From contig CM039192.1 in the NCBI GenBank assembly GCA_008360975.2, positions 13,083,242-13,147,241 of the forward strand: a stretch of DNA of 64,000 nt, written 5' to 3'. Below are positions 38,401 through 51,300 of this stretch, one piece after another. Both the position numbers and the translations under genes were made by a program. This stretch comes from Lichenostomus cassidix. Its lineage: Eukaryota; Chordata; Aves; Passeriformes; Meliphagidae. Within the stretch, counting starts at the first letter, position 1. Each line of letters begins with the position of its first letter. A model generated the notes under the pieces. That model saw only the letters and a list, made by a program, of their open reading frames with translations. It searched no databases and had not been told where the DNA came from.

Positions 38401-40899
38401 CATTAACAGTTGGGCCAAGCTGCTGAATGCAACGTTTTGAAAAGCCAATGCATTGTTTTAAAACATTTTTATCAACTGCAGCCCCCCATCATTAGTTTAC
38501 ATATGCTAAGTGAATGGATGTTACACATTTGCCCTGCACCACCACGAGAGTACAGAGCAGTTTAGATTACCAGGTAAATCCACAAACTGCTTTTTACAAC
38601 CTCAGCAAGTGACAGAAGAACTATGTCTTGCCACAGGTAGACAGGAGGACAAAATTGGGTTTGTTTCCAATTTGTGGCACACAGAATTGATAAAAAAGCA
38701 ACTGTCCACAGGGATGACAAAGGAAAGGCTTCTGTGACAGTCCTGAGGAAGAAGCAGGATGCCTCGTGCACGTGGTGGGCATTGCCAGGTACCTGACTGT
38801 GGTACAGGAGAGACCTCAGATAAAGAACAATGTAATTTCACTGCCCCCAAACAAAGTAAACTGAAAGCCAAGCTGTGACTCTCTGGGTCACCAGCTTCAT
38901 TGCAAGTTCAGATTGTTTCTCCCTGCACATAATATATTTCCTCTTCAAACAAACTTGTTTTGAGGGAGGTAACCGAAAACCTTGCAAGATTTCCAAGGTT
39001 TACAAAAGTGTGTGATGACAAAAGTCAGCTGTTTAACAGAGATTGTCCATTTATACAATCCATGTCTGAAAATGTTCTGATAGTCTTTTTATAATCATGA
39101 TTAACAAAGACTAATAAATTTATCCACTAATTTTCCTGTTCAAAGCATTAAAAAATACTGTCATTAGAGAATAGTTTCCAGAGAAGATTTTAAATAGCAT
39201 AGATTATAATGATAACAAATAAGTAATGGTAAGTAAATTGAAAGTCAAATATATTATGCCCCCATAGGCTCATACACTTTCTTTGCCTCCTAAGCTGTAG
39301 CTTCCTCTGTCCTGCATGCTAACACAGACTGTACAGACCTATCCAGGGCTCCAAAGCCTGGCTGGTTGTGAGGCTGAGCTCTGAGTGCACACTGCATATA
39401 ATGCATGCACCACATTGCCACTGATCCAACAGGAACCAGGACCAGGGAACAACTGAGAGCAAGCAGAAAATGTACTTAGGCATCACCTAGCAAGGTAAAA
39501 CAGAGGCATCACACCTTCAATTCGTAGGAGGAGGACAAATGTCTACAAAATATATGTATCTAGAAGCAATGGGAATCTGCCCTGTTCCTTGTAGGGTTTG
39601 CACTGGAAGTGTCGTCTTTTACATTAAGACTCAGATGGTTGTGTGAAAAGAGTCTCCATAGATTCATATTTTATAGTAGATGTTGAGTAATCCTTTCTGT
39701 ACATGTAACATTTCAATTTACTATGATAGATCTATTTTAATGCAATAGCCCCTACTTCTGGAGAGGCTGAGCACGTTTACCTCCAGCTGACTTCACTTGG
39801 AGCTATGGCAGTATCTTTTTCCACAACACGACTTGATCAAGATTTGCATTGTTTACACATAGTAACTTGCCTAGTGATCTCCATTCCTTCTTTATAGCTT
39901 CCCAAAAGAATCTGATATGACAGGAAAAAAAATAAAAAATTTAATATCAGCCAAATTTTAAAAATAACCCACAATCTTAGAAATTTTTCCATTCTAGAAA
40001 TTGTTTTCTTATTATAGGAAGAGGAAAAGAGTTTGTAGAAAACAGTAACTACAACAGAAATAAAATGATACCTATCTTCTATTGTGACATTTGTGGGAAA
40101 TCTTAACTGCTCTCATTCAGCATTTCAACAAATAGACAAAAATTAATGGATTCTTAAATCATGCATGCAATTCATATGTTATTGATATATTGTACAAAAT
40201 AGTTATCATTACTATCCTTTTGAACGAGTCTTGTGGTCCTTCTTTGTAAAAGAAATGCACTGGAAGTCAATAGTACAGTATTGGCTGATAGTCCAATAAT
40301 TTAGGTAAAAAAATATCTAATCTAATTAGGACTAGAAATCTCTAAAGGATTCTTGTCAAACTGGAGTTTGAGTAAAAGACAGAAATTTTTATTAGCCACA
40401 GTTTACTGGAGGATGTTTGGCACACTTTGCATATACTCATATTATTCAGTGTAAAGAAGTTATATCCTTTTTACCACATGAAACTCCCATCTATGCTAAA
40501 GACTAAGGATCAGCTGCATGAATGAATTCAGAAAGAGATGTGCATTTGGCTGATTTGAATTCAAAAGAAAACACTTTTTGATCTGGGTTTATTGTAGTGA
40601 GAAACTGCTGCTTCCATAAAATTCAAAGCAAGTAAAAGCAGATAAGAATCTTTGTCTATTAAGAGTAGTTTAAAAAAAAGTTAATATGCCACTTGAGGCC
40701 ACAGTGAAATCAGCAGTTTCAGATAACACTACTTAAATTTTACAGTAGGTTTTTTTTGGTTTTTTTTTTTAGAATAACACTTTTCATAGCTTCTTACAGG
40801 CATGAAAAAAGATTTTCATTCATGACTACAAGAATACCCTGAACAGTAAGATTCGTGTTGTTTCTAGTGTTTTGTGAATAAGGCAGGAAGGAAAGAAAG
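29421..40899. other. Long AT-rich non-coding stretch
   Basis: About 11.5 kb with no recognised coding exon, structured RNA or transposon. Slightly GC-richer pockets near 38040-38220, 38740-38880 and 39280-39480 were inspected on both strands, and no splice-bounded coding frame stood out. A weak resemblance near 31405-31470 to an old amniote retroposon is not strong enough to call. Confidence 0.55.
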
Positions 40900-41230
40900 A
40901 CTCCAGTGTGATTCCCTCCTGAGTATCAATACGTTGTCCCAATATCTCAGCCCAGTCTGTTGAAGTTGCTGGTGCTAAATTTGTGGAGGTGAGCGCAGTG
41001 AGGAGAGAGCATATGCTTCAGCCTTTCAACACATCCTGCAAACTGCTGGTGCAATGTACCCTGCTGTGTAGCCCTTTAGGAGAAATGGGAAATGTTTCAT
41101 CCATGCCCTAATGTTAGAGCTGACACAGGGAGAGGCAGCAGACAGCTTTCTCCGCCTTTGTGCTGCTTTAAGAGTGAGCCTATTGGGACATGCACCTCCA
41201 AGGTGGCATGAGTGAATATTGAAGTAATCC
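40900..41230. promoter_or_regulatory. Candidate non-coding regulatory block
   Basis: A GC-richer pocket with no repeat signature and no sustained open frame. It contains AATACG, GAGCGCAG and CTCCGCC, so it keeps some CpG where the flanks have almost none. The evidence is composition only. Confidence 0.15.
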
Positions 41231-44200
41231 TACATTATTGTGCTTTTACACTCCTGCAATTGAGGTATTTCTGTTAAAGATCACACCGCAGTTTTAAATT
41301 TTAACACAAGGTATAGGCTGTAGAACTCAGCTACAAATTCTGTACAGGACTAGAGAAAAGGAGAGAGACAAGAGAGTTGCAGCAGCAGGTTGAGGGAGCT
41401 GGGTCAAAGACCATGTCAGGATCCTGAAAAATCATAGAAGAGCTTTAAAGAGGCTGACAGACATATTTTCCAACAGAAATAAAAGCACTGGGGCTGTGGA
41501 AGCAGAGACTGGTTTGAAGAGCAGCACATTTGAAAGAATGTGAGGCGTAGCAAGCCAAAATGACATGGCATTAAAGGCATGTATGTCTCTGTGGTGGGCT
41601 ACACAGCTCTAGTGCTACAGAAATAACAGCACACATTCTTTACGGAAAAGCTCAGATTTACAGAGATGAGCATCCCTTACGTTCCTGCTCTGCTTCATGG
41701 AAATCAGCTTCTTAATTAATTTTACAGCTGCTCAAATAACTAATACTGAGATAGTGGCTCTGAGAGGGATAATGCAAGCTCTTAGTTAATGTCTTAGGAA
41801 TGGCATCAAAAACCTTCCTTCTCCTTAGGCAACTACTACTTTAAAGTCTCTCTTTTCATCCTGTATAATACGGATTGGAAGGGTTGGAGACAGACTACAT
41901 GAAGAGAAGTAAATCAGTGAATAATTACTACCCTACACAGAAGAAGCAGCCAGCAGTGCTCCTAAAGAAGTGAGACAGACAGACAGAGCTGACATGTTGT
42001 TGGAATCCTGTCACAGCAATTCAGCTCCTTAAACTGTTTCTTTCAGCTGAGAAAAAGATGCTGCATCAATGGATTTCCAGTTTAAAAAAAAAAATGCTCA
42101 TCAGACAAAAGCAGAAATAGACTAGACCAAAAAAAAGGCAAATGAAATAGTTCAATGAAGAAAACAAGCAAACATTTGACAAACTTGAATGAAGTTTGAT
42201 GGCATAATCTCTAATAAAAGAGGAAAGTGAGAATCTAAATTGTATAGTTTATTAGAATAAATTGTTAGAATTTATTAGAATAAATTGTATTAAAATTTAC
42301 AAAATTGTAAATAAATTTATTAGAAGAAATTGTAAAGTTTACTCCTTTCTATTCCAAACTGAAGTTCCTCAATTATATAACATAGCATTGTCATTTTCCC
42401 AAAATGGAAAGGTTCTTCGAGTGTTTCATTGTCTAAAACCTGTGGGTTCCCAACTCTTGTTCATCCACCAATCACTTCCAAAGTTATGAAAGAAGCCCCT
42501 TCCTCTATTGCACATCAGAGAACCTTCACCTGTCTATCACATATATGACATGGATATACCTGCGCCCAAAAGTTCATACAGCTTATGTGACATGAAACAC
42601 ATGAATTTTACTACAATGTATCTAACAGGACAAGTTTATTTTTAGACATATTAAATTTGTATTATTTCAGAATTTGGGAAACAAAAAAGTCTCATTTTAC
42701 AGTTGTACATTTCTGTGAGTACCTCTAAACTGAAAGTCAGTGAAACAAAATCCATCACCCAGAGGTACAGAAGGTATTAGGACATTCTGTTCTTATTGAT
42801 CTGGGAATTGCTGGTCTCTTCTAATCAGAACGTCTATCTTACCTTGTTACTTTCCAACCATTAGTGCAGTCTAAAAGAAATATGTAAGTACAGGGGCATT
42901 TAATTGCTTTGTATAAATTTAGAATTGGAAGTTCACAGGAGATGTTTCCATCTGATTTGTACCTTGGCCATGATGCTTTCTTTTCATTATTGTGCAGCTA
43001 GCAACCCAGGAAAGACTAGAACTATTAATAATCATTCGATCCTGTGCATGCACAGCATATTCAGCCCAGGAACAACAGCCCAACTCAGGAAAGAAATGCA
43101 ATTTGCAATGTAGTCCTCTAAAAGGCCATGGGATGCTGAATGATTTGTTATTAATAAGAGTTGCAAGCAAGACTGCTCAAAAATAGGTACAAATAAATTT
43201 TAACAAAGCCATACCTTCTCATGTGTCAAAATTGCCACTATCTATAAGAGCCATTAAGAGCTTCATTATTGTCACTTACATTTGGATTTTTCCACTCCTT
43301 TATGAGAAACAATATATGTGACAATACACATGGCAATGATGACAAACTTACTATTCAATTATGTATTATTAGGCAAATATTTTTACATCATAAAATTTCA
43401 AGGATGTATTTTCTCTTTTTTTAGAATTCTAAGATGTTCTAAATATTCTGCAACCTTGTACTTTTTAAAATATTTGAGCAATACAAACAGCAGTGTGGAA
43501 TGTAGGGGTTTTAACTTTTTAATTTTGTGTATTAGGTCAATATGTGGTTTATCCTAGAGAATTTCTGAAAATATGTATGAAATGTAGGAACTTTGGTGTA
43601 TAAAAAACCAGCATAATGTTGCACTACCTTGCTGCTGCAGGTTTACTTCTGAAAGTGGTTACCTTAAGAAGCAGTATTTATAGTTTTAGTTATCCTTTTC
43701 TCATGTGTCTACTATATATTACATACCACAAAGCAAATTATTTTTCAATTGAGACATGTGAGATGGAAGAACAATGGATCATTATGACAAGTATAGATCT
43801 CTTTACAAAGCTACTTAACAATGATGGCAAAATTCTGCTTTTTATCTGTTTTATTTATTACTATTCTATTTTCTTTTTTGTTTGTTCATTCTTAGTCTCA
43901 CTGTGGAAAGTGAAACCAGTTGCACTGAAACCACTAGAGAAAGCTGTCAGTGCTTTAATGGCTACAAGACTGTGGAGGCAGCTGAAGGCAGTCTGGCAGG
44001 ATTCACATGTACTAAAAACCTGATCTAGAACATTGATGATGTGGAGTCCATTGTTGCCTTCTGTCTTCCCCAACAAAAATTTTACACCTTTTATAAATGG
44101 CGAGTGGCCTTTCAAACATGGTGTAGCACACAAGAAAATTGTCTCACAAGCATACAGGTCTTCTTAGCAACACCTCCTCTACACTTTTTGCCATACTGAG

Positions 44201-46657
44201 GGTAATCAACAAACAAAATTAATTTCCTGGATGTAGTGATCAATTTAGACATTAAGTAATTCTAGATTTCTTCTTTTCCTTAGAGAAATCTCACATTTCA
44301 TCAAACAGGAACATGTGGTTTTCTTAAGAAAAATATTGTATTTATAGTAGAAATTGAAAGCAGCCAATAATAATTTTAAAAATTTAACTCCAGTCTTGAG
44401 CTAAAACCTTCTTTAAGCTGTTTATCATCTGGATCAATGTTTAGAAATAAACATTCTCTAGATTAAAAATTATCAATGTTAATTTGATTTACATTATTAA
44501 TTTCTGCAGAAATAGTGATATTTTTGAGAATTAAGGCCAAAAAAATAAATAAATATAATTAAAATATCACTGTTACAAATCTGGAATCTATAAAAATGTA
44601 TTTACCTGTATTTATAACTCTAATATATTTGCTATTATAATAATGCCCCAAGTTGCCACTAGTCATTACAAAACCATGCAAAATTTCTCTGTATTAAACT
44701 TTGAAGGTATCATGAGAAGACGATCACGAGCGAAGCACAATTTCCCCTTTGGCCAGAATGTCAGAGAAGGTCTCATTTGAGACTCTGGAGTTACAAAACA
44801 TAGAAAAATGAAGTTGTGTTCAGATTTCTTTTTTCTCCTCCACAGTGTAAACCTTTGTGGGAAACTGAAATCAAGGAAAAGACTCCACAGAACAGATCAT
44901 GGTAAGCAAGCCAGACATGATTCTGTTCAAAGGAATGCCATCAGAAATAACTTATGCATATGGATTCCTTAACCTTCTGCTCCAAAAAGGTTTCCTTCTT
45001 GCAGGAGCTGGGAGCTGGCCAAGGACAGATTTGTGACTCTGTCCACCACAGAATTTTGCTAGTCCAGACATCACTGTTTCTAGTCAACCATAAAAACCAG
45101 AGACTTAATATATTATTTTATGGAAAAATATGTGACTTGATGCAGTGCACCACATAGCTGCATGAGAAGCCATTCATAAGACAATAAGAAAAGTTATGGT
45201 CAAGTGTGTCAGATCAATAAGCAATAATGACTGAGGCAGGAAGTATTTCTCTTGAGATTAATGGTCAGTTACAGACGTGCTACATCTAGATCCCCTAAAT
45301 CCACCATCTCATCAACATTTAAGCAAGTGACCTATGGTTTAGGCATTAGTACAAATACATGTTTGTTTTAAAATAGTCTATCACTAGGATTTTCATTTTG
45401 CTTCCATTCTTATTCATGCAAAGTGTGCCTTCATGCAGCACTAAAGCAACATGTTCTGATTTATATACAATTATTTTCTTACCAAGACACTCCAATAATA
45501 GAAACAGCGCATAACTCTTTAGAAAGTAATTTTATACAATTGAGTGCAAACCAAACCCAATTTTGACATTTTTAAGTGAATTCAGTGCTAAAACTAAATT
45601 TATGGAACTATTGGGATTAAGTCCTCCATTTGTTCTCCAGACAGATACAGTACTGATAAAAACTCATAAGCTCTCTATAAATTTTTCTTTGATTTTGCAT
45701 CAGGACAACCTTCAGATCTTTTATTTCCCAACGTGAGTCCTAAAATAATCTAAAGTGGCATCAACTTCCTTTTCAAGTGTACACATGGCCTAAGATAGCA
45801 ATTTTTTTCCATTTCCTAGTTTGTGCACATTGGAATTAGGACAAACTGGGATCAACAGTGAAGAACTATTTAAATGGAAGCAAACCAATTCTTTTTCTAT
45901 CACATGTATTATATGTCTATATGTACTATATGTACTATAAGAACCTCCAGAATATCTTTATTTTCGGTGGATGTAATAATAAATGAAAACCCCACTTCAT
46001 TTTATGGACAACACTCCTGCACATCCCTTGTGGCTCCTTTAATTAAAATTAAAACTGCGAACTAACTTAGGAATTGATTCAGTACTCAGGAGTATGCTGG
46101 GAAGTCTCAGTGGATGTTGGAGCAGCTTCTTTGTGTATCTGTTCTGCTGCAGAGAAGTGCTCTATCCTTATTTCAGCCACAGTTTTCTTGCTCAGATTTG
46201 TAAGATGAGCAGAGGGAGGTGAGCACTGGCATTGCTTGGCCAAAGCAGAGGAAGGGCAATGAGAACAGGTGAAATTGCAGGAAGGAGAATTGAGTATTGT
46301 GTAACAGGGTAGGGTAAGCTATCCAAAAAGTAGGAAAACTGACAGGAAGAGGATGACAGGCAGAGAAAGGTGTTGGCCAGCATGGAAGAACAGCTTGCTC
46401 AGCAATTCTGGAGACAGTCACGAGTCAACCAGAAGAGATACACCCAAAGATAGCCATGGTTAGAGGAGCTCCACTGCCAGAGGGACAGGGCTAGTTCTAC
46501 CACCGAGGGGGCAGAATTGCTGAACAAGAGTGCTACCGCCTTTCCATACTGATAATCCAGTGTTCACCTGTTCTTAGCTTGCAATATTCAAATGCAAGGA
46601 TTGTGGGGCTCCACTAACTTTCTTCAAACTACATATTTGTTTTTTAAAAAAGTTTCA
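41231..46657. other. AT-rich non-coding stretch
   Basis: No recognised gene. It contains an AT-rich tandem repeat (42248-42343). Several open frames (for example 43616-44023, 135 codons) are rich in F, Y, I and L, as expected for chance frames in T-rich DNA. The purine-rich region 46190-46500 shows no recognisable element. Confidence 0.6.
42248..42343. repeat. AT-rich tandem repeat, about 22-23 bp unit
   Basis: The 18-mer TTTATTAGAATAAATTGT occurs at 42248-42265 and 42271-42288, and with one change at 42316-42333. A decayed copy lies between the second and third. Together they form about four units with a period near 22-23 bp. It is a local minisatellite-like expansion with no gene. Confidence 0.8.
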
Positions 46658-46696
46658 TTACCTGTTCATCAGAGAGCAGCGCTGATGAACAGGTAA
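46658..46696. repeat. Perfect 15-bp inverted repeat (hairpin, 9-nt loop)
   Basis: TTACCTGTTCATCAG (46658-46672) is the exact reverse complement of CTGATGAACAGGTAA (46682-46696), with a 9-nt purine-rich spacer. It lies directly beside a three-copy tandem repeat. A T-run is absent after the right arm, so a terminator-like reading is unlikely. It could be a foldback-transposon remnant, a templated inversion or a small hairpin transcript. Confidence 0.8.
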
Positions 46697-46702
46697 ATGT
46701 AT

Positions 46703-46769
46703 ATATCAAGATAGAATGTAAAAAAATATCAAGATAGAAGGTAATGATATATATCAAGATAAAAGGTAA
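46703..46769. repeat. Three copies of a 19-nt unit
   Basis: ATATCAAGATAGAA(T/G)GTAA appears at 46703-46721 and from 46727. A third copy, with AAAAGGTAA at the end, lies at 46751-46769. The period is about 24 bp. The AGGTAA end of the unit is shared with the right arm of the adjacent hairpin, suggesting that the two structures arose together. Confidence 0.75.
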
Positions 46770-46953
46770 AATTTTAAGCTGGTTACTGTGATCATTCACT
46801 TTTGAATTTTCTATTGACTGTACATAAAAATGTGACATGATATTCAACTCCCCTAAGCATGCCCAGCTCTCCTAGTGATTACACAAGCAGAATCCTGCAG
46901 AGAGTAGGACTGGATTTAAATAGGGATGAACAGACAGGTCCTCTGATTACTCA

Positions 46954-46959
46954 ATAAGA
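46954..46959. repeat. Left target-site duplication of minus-strand LTR
   Basis: ATAAGA directly precedes the LTR and matches ATAAGT on its other side at 5 of 6 bases. Confidence 0.6.
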
Positions 46960-47024
46960 TGTCGCTGTTGAGCAGCTAGCAGAGTAACGAATGCATCGGT
47001 TCTCAGTGGCAAGAAGGAATGACC

Positions 47025-47030
47025 TTTATT
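47025..47030 (-). terminator. Poly(A) signal of the compact LTR
   Basis: AATAAA on the minus strand lies inside the LTR, closely downstream of the TATA-like tract. It would direct cleavage in the short R/U5 part (46960-47024). Confidence 0.55.
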
Positions 47031-47044
47031 GTTTTGATTTCATC

Positions 47045-47057
47045 ACATATATAGAGT
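47045..47057 (-). promoter_or_regulatory. TATA-like element of the compact LTR
   Basis: CTCTATATATGTG on the minus strand is preceded by two CCAAT boxes at 47111-47107 and 47079-47075. This is a conventional retroviral U3 promoter layout. Confidence 0.55.
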
Positions 47058-47220
47058 TCTCAAAAGTCACCCAGATTGGTCAGTCAGAAGCCTTCCCCCA
47101 GGCCTGATTGGCCAGGCCTGCACTGCCCAAGTTCTGGGACACTGTTCCAAAACATCCAAACTTTATCTTTATTTACAAAACACAAGAAAACTTCTCATGG
47201 GAAAAACTGTGCTAGCCACA

Positions 47221-47226
47221 ATAAGT
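47221..47226. repeat. Right target-site duplication of minus-strand LTR
   Basis: ATAAGT follows the LTR and pairs with ATAAGA on the left, with one mismatch. Confidence 0.6.
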
Positions 47227-48089
47227 AATCCTCAAAATTTACAGAAGAGGCAACATCACACCTAGCTTTGCTATGAGGCTGCTAATGGGCCTCACTGAAA
47301 TCACTACACAATGAAATGGAAATATCACAACTGATTTAAGCCAGATTTGAACCAGAGCACAAGGTCCTAGTGCTGTCCAGTACATGGCTGGCCTTGCCTC
47401 TGACAACACCAGCAGGCCATTGTGAAAACTAAAATTTTTCTATAATAATTAAAATCAGCTGTGTGTTGGCAAGTTGAAAATATCTTCAGGCATGTAACAT
47501 TTTCTTTAATAAGCTTAAATTAATCAACAAATACACTGTGCATGTGTAAACAAGACAGTTAAAGGAAAGCATCACTGTAATAGTATGATCACTATAATCT
47601 CCACAGTACTAAAAATTATGTAGAAATGCTTTGCATATTTCAAAGCCACAGTGCCCTGTGGCAAAATCATTCTGGTTTTTAAAAAAGAAATGTATTAAAA
47701 TTGATACACTTTCCTTGAAACAATTAAACTCAATCTTTTCAAAAATTAATTAAGGCCTACTGTCATTCACTTTTTCTCAAGCTAGACTTATAACATTTAC
47801 AAACTGCTTAAAGTCTAAACGATACTGTCATTACAGGTATGCCATGAAGCTATCAAATCTTTACCCCATCAGTGTATTCCCTTTTTTTCTGCTAATGTAG
47901 ACACTAATGAAGGGAAAGAAGGAAGAATTGTAATATAGCCAAAAAAGAGAATGAATACATTCAAATGGCTACTTTTCAGTGCACTCATTAGACTTAGGAT
48001 GCATGGTCAGACTAGCGATACCAGCAAACCTTTTTTAATTGCACATTCTATTTGCCCCTGCTCCATGCATTCAACCTGCAGTGAAGAAA
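47227..48089. other. Non-coding stretch, nothing recognised
   Basis: AT-rich sequence between the compact LTR and the block at 48090. No gene or repeat was identified. Confidence 0.6.
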
Positions 48090-48360
48090 GACATTTAAAG
48101 ATTAGCAAGGCAAGTTTGTAATGAAGCGGATGCCTCTTTGTCTGTCCTTGCGCCAACAGCAGCAGAAGGGATACTAATTAGAGGGTGAATTATTAGCTTC
48201 CCATGGTGCACTGCAGGGGCATTAAAAATGAGTGTAGTTTGTTGCTCTCCCTTTAGATGGTTAGTACTGGTTTAATATATTCTTGTTTCTAGGTGAGCAG
48301 CAGGGGACAGTTTTTATTATTATAATTGTTGCATAATTACTGGCCTAAGGTTGCCTATTG
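48090..48360. promoter_or_regulatory. Candidate conserved non-coding element with homeodomain-type cores
   Basis: A high-complexity block that keeps CpGs (AAGCGGAT, TTGCGCCAA). It has two TAATTA homeodomain-type cores at 48175-48180 and 48334-48339, plus further TATTA-rich sequence. No open frame or repeat explains it. Its texture resembles deeply conserved developmental enhancers, but conservation is not observable here. Confidence 0.25.
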
Positions 48361-51300
48361 TTAAATAAAAATGCTGAGATACTAATGTTTTATTGAACAG
48401 TACAAGTAGATAAAATTGTAATGTATTTTCCTGAACAATACAAGCTTGTTATCTGGCAGCTTGGTGACAACTCTAAGTTGTCGTGTGGACAAAGACTGAT
48501 TTTTTGTAAAGACAAAGTACAAAATGGGATTTTCTAAAACTTGTAATACATTCAACTTTAAAAAAGAAGTTTTATTTTCATTTACTCCAAGGAAAGTACC
48601 CAAGTCTGCATAACATAACCCAATCAGATTTTACCAGATAAGGATTTTGGACTGACCTAAGAATTAAAACCTGCAGCTCTCCTTTTTCTGCAATCACAAA
48701 TACACATAAATATTCTAAATTTTCTGCCCACATTTGGCTTTCGTGATAATCCAAAACTGATTAATCCAAAACAATATAAGAAATTAAATACAAAAATAAC
48801 TAAAGTAAAAATTAAGAAAATTAAGAAACATTCAATATAAACCAAATAAAAAAATTATAATTCTTTTTGGTCCACCTTAGCAGAAGAGCTGTCTGAATTT
48901 GTAGCAAAAAGGTTTTCATACTTCATCTCAATTTCCTGTTGTGGTTCCTGCATGTCAGTAGGTAACAGGCTATTTTGATGTCCCATGGTTTATCCAGGTG
49001 GAGTTCTATCTGCCAAGCCACCTGCTCTGCATCAAAACTGCCTTGAGAGAAGCAGTCAGAATGCAAAGGATCAGCTCCTGTCACTTGTGTCCCTGTCACA
49101 TTTACACAGACTTCTCCCTGAATTGTGCAAATTCTAAATGCAAGTCTCCAAACAGCTATCCTAAATTAACAAAATGCTATTTTAACCTCATCTGGTTCTT
49201 TCTACAAAGGAGGAGCAAAAGGACATAGAAGAAAGGCAATTATTTGTAATATTTTTGGAAAAGGAATAATTTTCATGAATTTTTGCCAAAATCCACTTTA
49301 AAAGTTGCTTGGCAGTGCACCAAACTGATTAATTACCTGCAAAGATTAGCCTTATGATTTTTTTAATGGCAGAGCTCGTCCCTTTTCTTACTTTCAGAAA
49401 AGTAAACCAACTAAGAAGTAGTTAAAACTGAAGAATAATTAGAGGACAGAAATTAATTAGCTCTCTTAAAGAAGTCTTTAAATGGTCTTTCAATGCTTTT
49501 TTTTCCTTGTTGAGCCTTCTAAACTGAAAGACCTGGAGACACCATCCTGTTGCCTTGGAAGTCATTCTTCCCCTTGATACCTTCTGTTTCCTAAGTTGCA
49601 TCCCTGAAGTCCTCAGTTTCACAGCTCATTTGAGATGCTGTGATTACGAAGAATATTTGGGGGAAAAATTAAATGCTTTAAAGCTTTTACTAAACTAGTT
49701 TTTTGGGTTTTTTTTTTCTCTGAACCATGACTAAAAAAAGAATCTAAAATTCTTCAAGAGAAGTACTTGTAGCTCCCCTGGTATGTACAAACACACAATA
49801 GGTTTCAGGGAAGAAATACTTAAGTATTGCTATATAATGAAAGAAAAGAGGATTACGCTGTCCATCCACAGCTGGTGGAATACTGCGCACAATAGCCACC
49901 TTCCCCTACTCAAGCTGTCAGTATCCTTATTTAACTTTTTCCACCTTGACCTAAAAAATACATCAGTCCTTTGCTATTTCTGTAATGAAATGCTGATCTA
50001 TGCAAGCCCGTGCTGGCAGCACTATCCAGCATTTTCCCTGCAAGGTTCTGCAGGCTGCCAATCTCCGGAAACCCCTCGGTGGGGTTGAACAATAAGAGAT
50101 CGCTGACCTTTCCTTCCTCTCCAATGAAAGAACTATTTAAAAGCTAAGGCCACTGTAGAGATAACACAGGTAAGGAACTGCTGGCAGGTGCCATCAGTGG
50201 AGTCTTATGCTGCTGTGATTAAAGTTTTATTTCTGCAATATTTATATTGTACAAGCACCTCAAAGCAAAGACAAAAGAAATGACTGTGAAGGTTTGTAAA
50301 CTTCACCCAAGACAAAACCCTGGAATTTTTATCTAGCCTAGCTTTGCATTTCTGATGTGGAAACATCACTGTCATAAAATTTCAGTTTCCCACAAAAACC
50401 TTGTTATAAATTATTGTTGCTTCTGCATATATTTTAAAAAGATTTTTCAGAAAATGCAGGAAAGTTATACAGTTTCTTTCATTTTAGGAATTCACATTAT
50501 TCAGTATTCTTATCAACAAATTACTTAATTTTTTTCTTCCTATTTGTACCAATCTCATTCTTTTTTCTGACTTAAAATTTATTTTTGTCTTTTTTTCCTA
50601 ATGTCAATAACCACGTGGAAAAACCTAAAAACCTTCAGTGATCATGATTATGTAGTTCTGTGAGACTTCCCCTAGACAAAACAAATAGAAAAAAAATCCT
50701 GTGTCTTAGCTCTATAAATTCAGGTATCAAAGCATTAAAATTGACTGATCACTTAAAAGAATATGCTAATTTCAGTCCCCTCTTCAGAGTTCATTCCAAA
50801 AAATTAGATTTTAAGCACATGCCTGAACTGAGTTAGGTACGCTTCTGAACAACAATATTTTTTTTTTTCATTTTAAGCTTTAGAAGTGAAAAAATATATT
50901 AAGGCTGTGTGAGCATTTTATGTTGAGAAATTGATTACACAAGAGCTAGACTATGAGTGGATTATACAGTTGCACAAAGAGACAAAGGAAGCAAACACCT
51001 CTAGAAAAGACTTGGTGTCTTTGCCCTAACAGGCAATACTCACACTCTCCCTGCTAGTGGTCGGTGTCTCTGCTGGTCAGGAAGACACTTCACAGGAGCA
51101 CTTTCATGTGAAGCATTGAAGATTTTACAGCCACAATTCCAAATCCAAAGAATATGCTAAAACAAACTGGGACTCTTCATCCCAATTTGTGGCAAAGGTC
51201 AGTCTGGCCTGTTCACCCATTTAAATTATTTATATAGCCACATAACAGAATATCAGAACTATTCACAATGTATAACACATATTTAGAGGTTTTAATCAAT

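Larger units (their letters stand above)
46960..47220 (-). mobile_element. Compact solo LTR of an endogenous retrovirus (261 bp, minus strand)
   Basis: Read on the minus strand, the element starts TGTGGCTAGCACAG and ends GCTCAACAGCGACA. It therefore has TG...CA ends, and it lies between imperfect 6-bp duplications (ATAAGA/ATAAGT). In minus-strand order it has two CCAAT boxes (47111-47107 and 47079-47075), a TATA-like CTCTATATATGTG (47057-47045) and an AATAAA (47030-47025). These are the parts of a retroviral promoter and poly(A) region in the right order. It is very short for an LTR, and only about 15 bases separate the TATA-like tract from the AATAAA. No internal viral sequence adjoins it, so it is a solo LTR. 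Its sequence differs from the LTR at 7737-8311, so it belongs to a different family. Confidence 0.75.

Noticed and set aside
41970..41985. CAGACAGACAGA run
   Set aside because: Three to four units only, too short to be a meaningful microsatellite.
43616..44023. 135-codon open frame (+)
   Set aside because: T-rich composition gives an F/Y/I/L-rich peptide. There is no family resemblance and no splice or promoter context.
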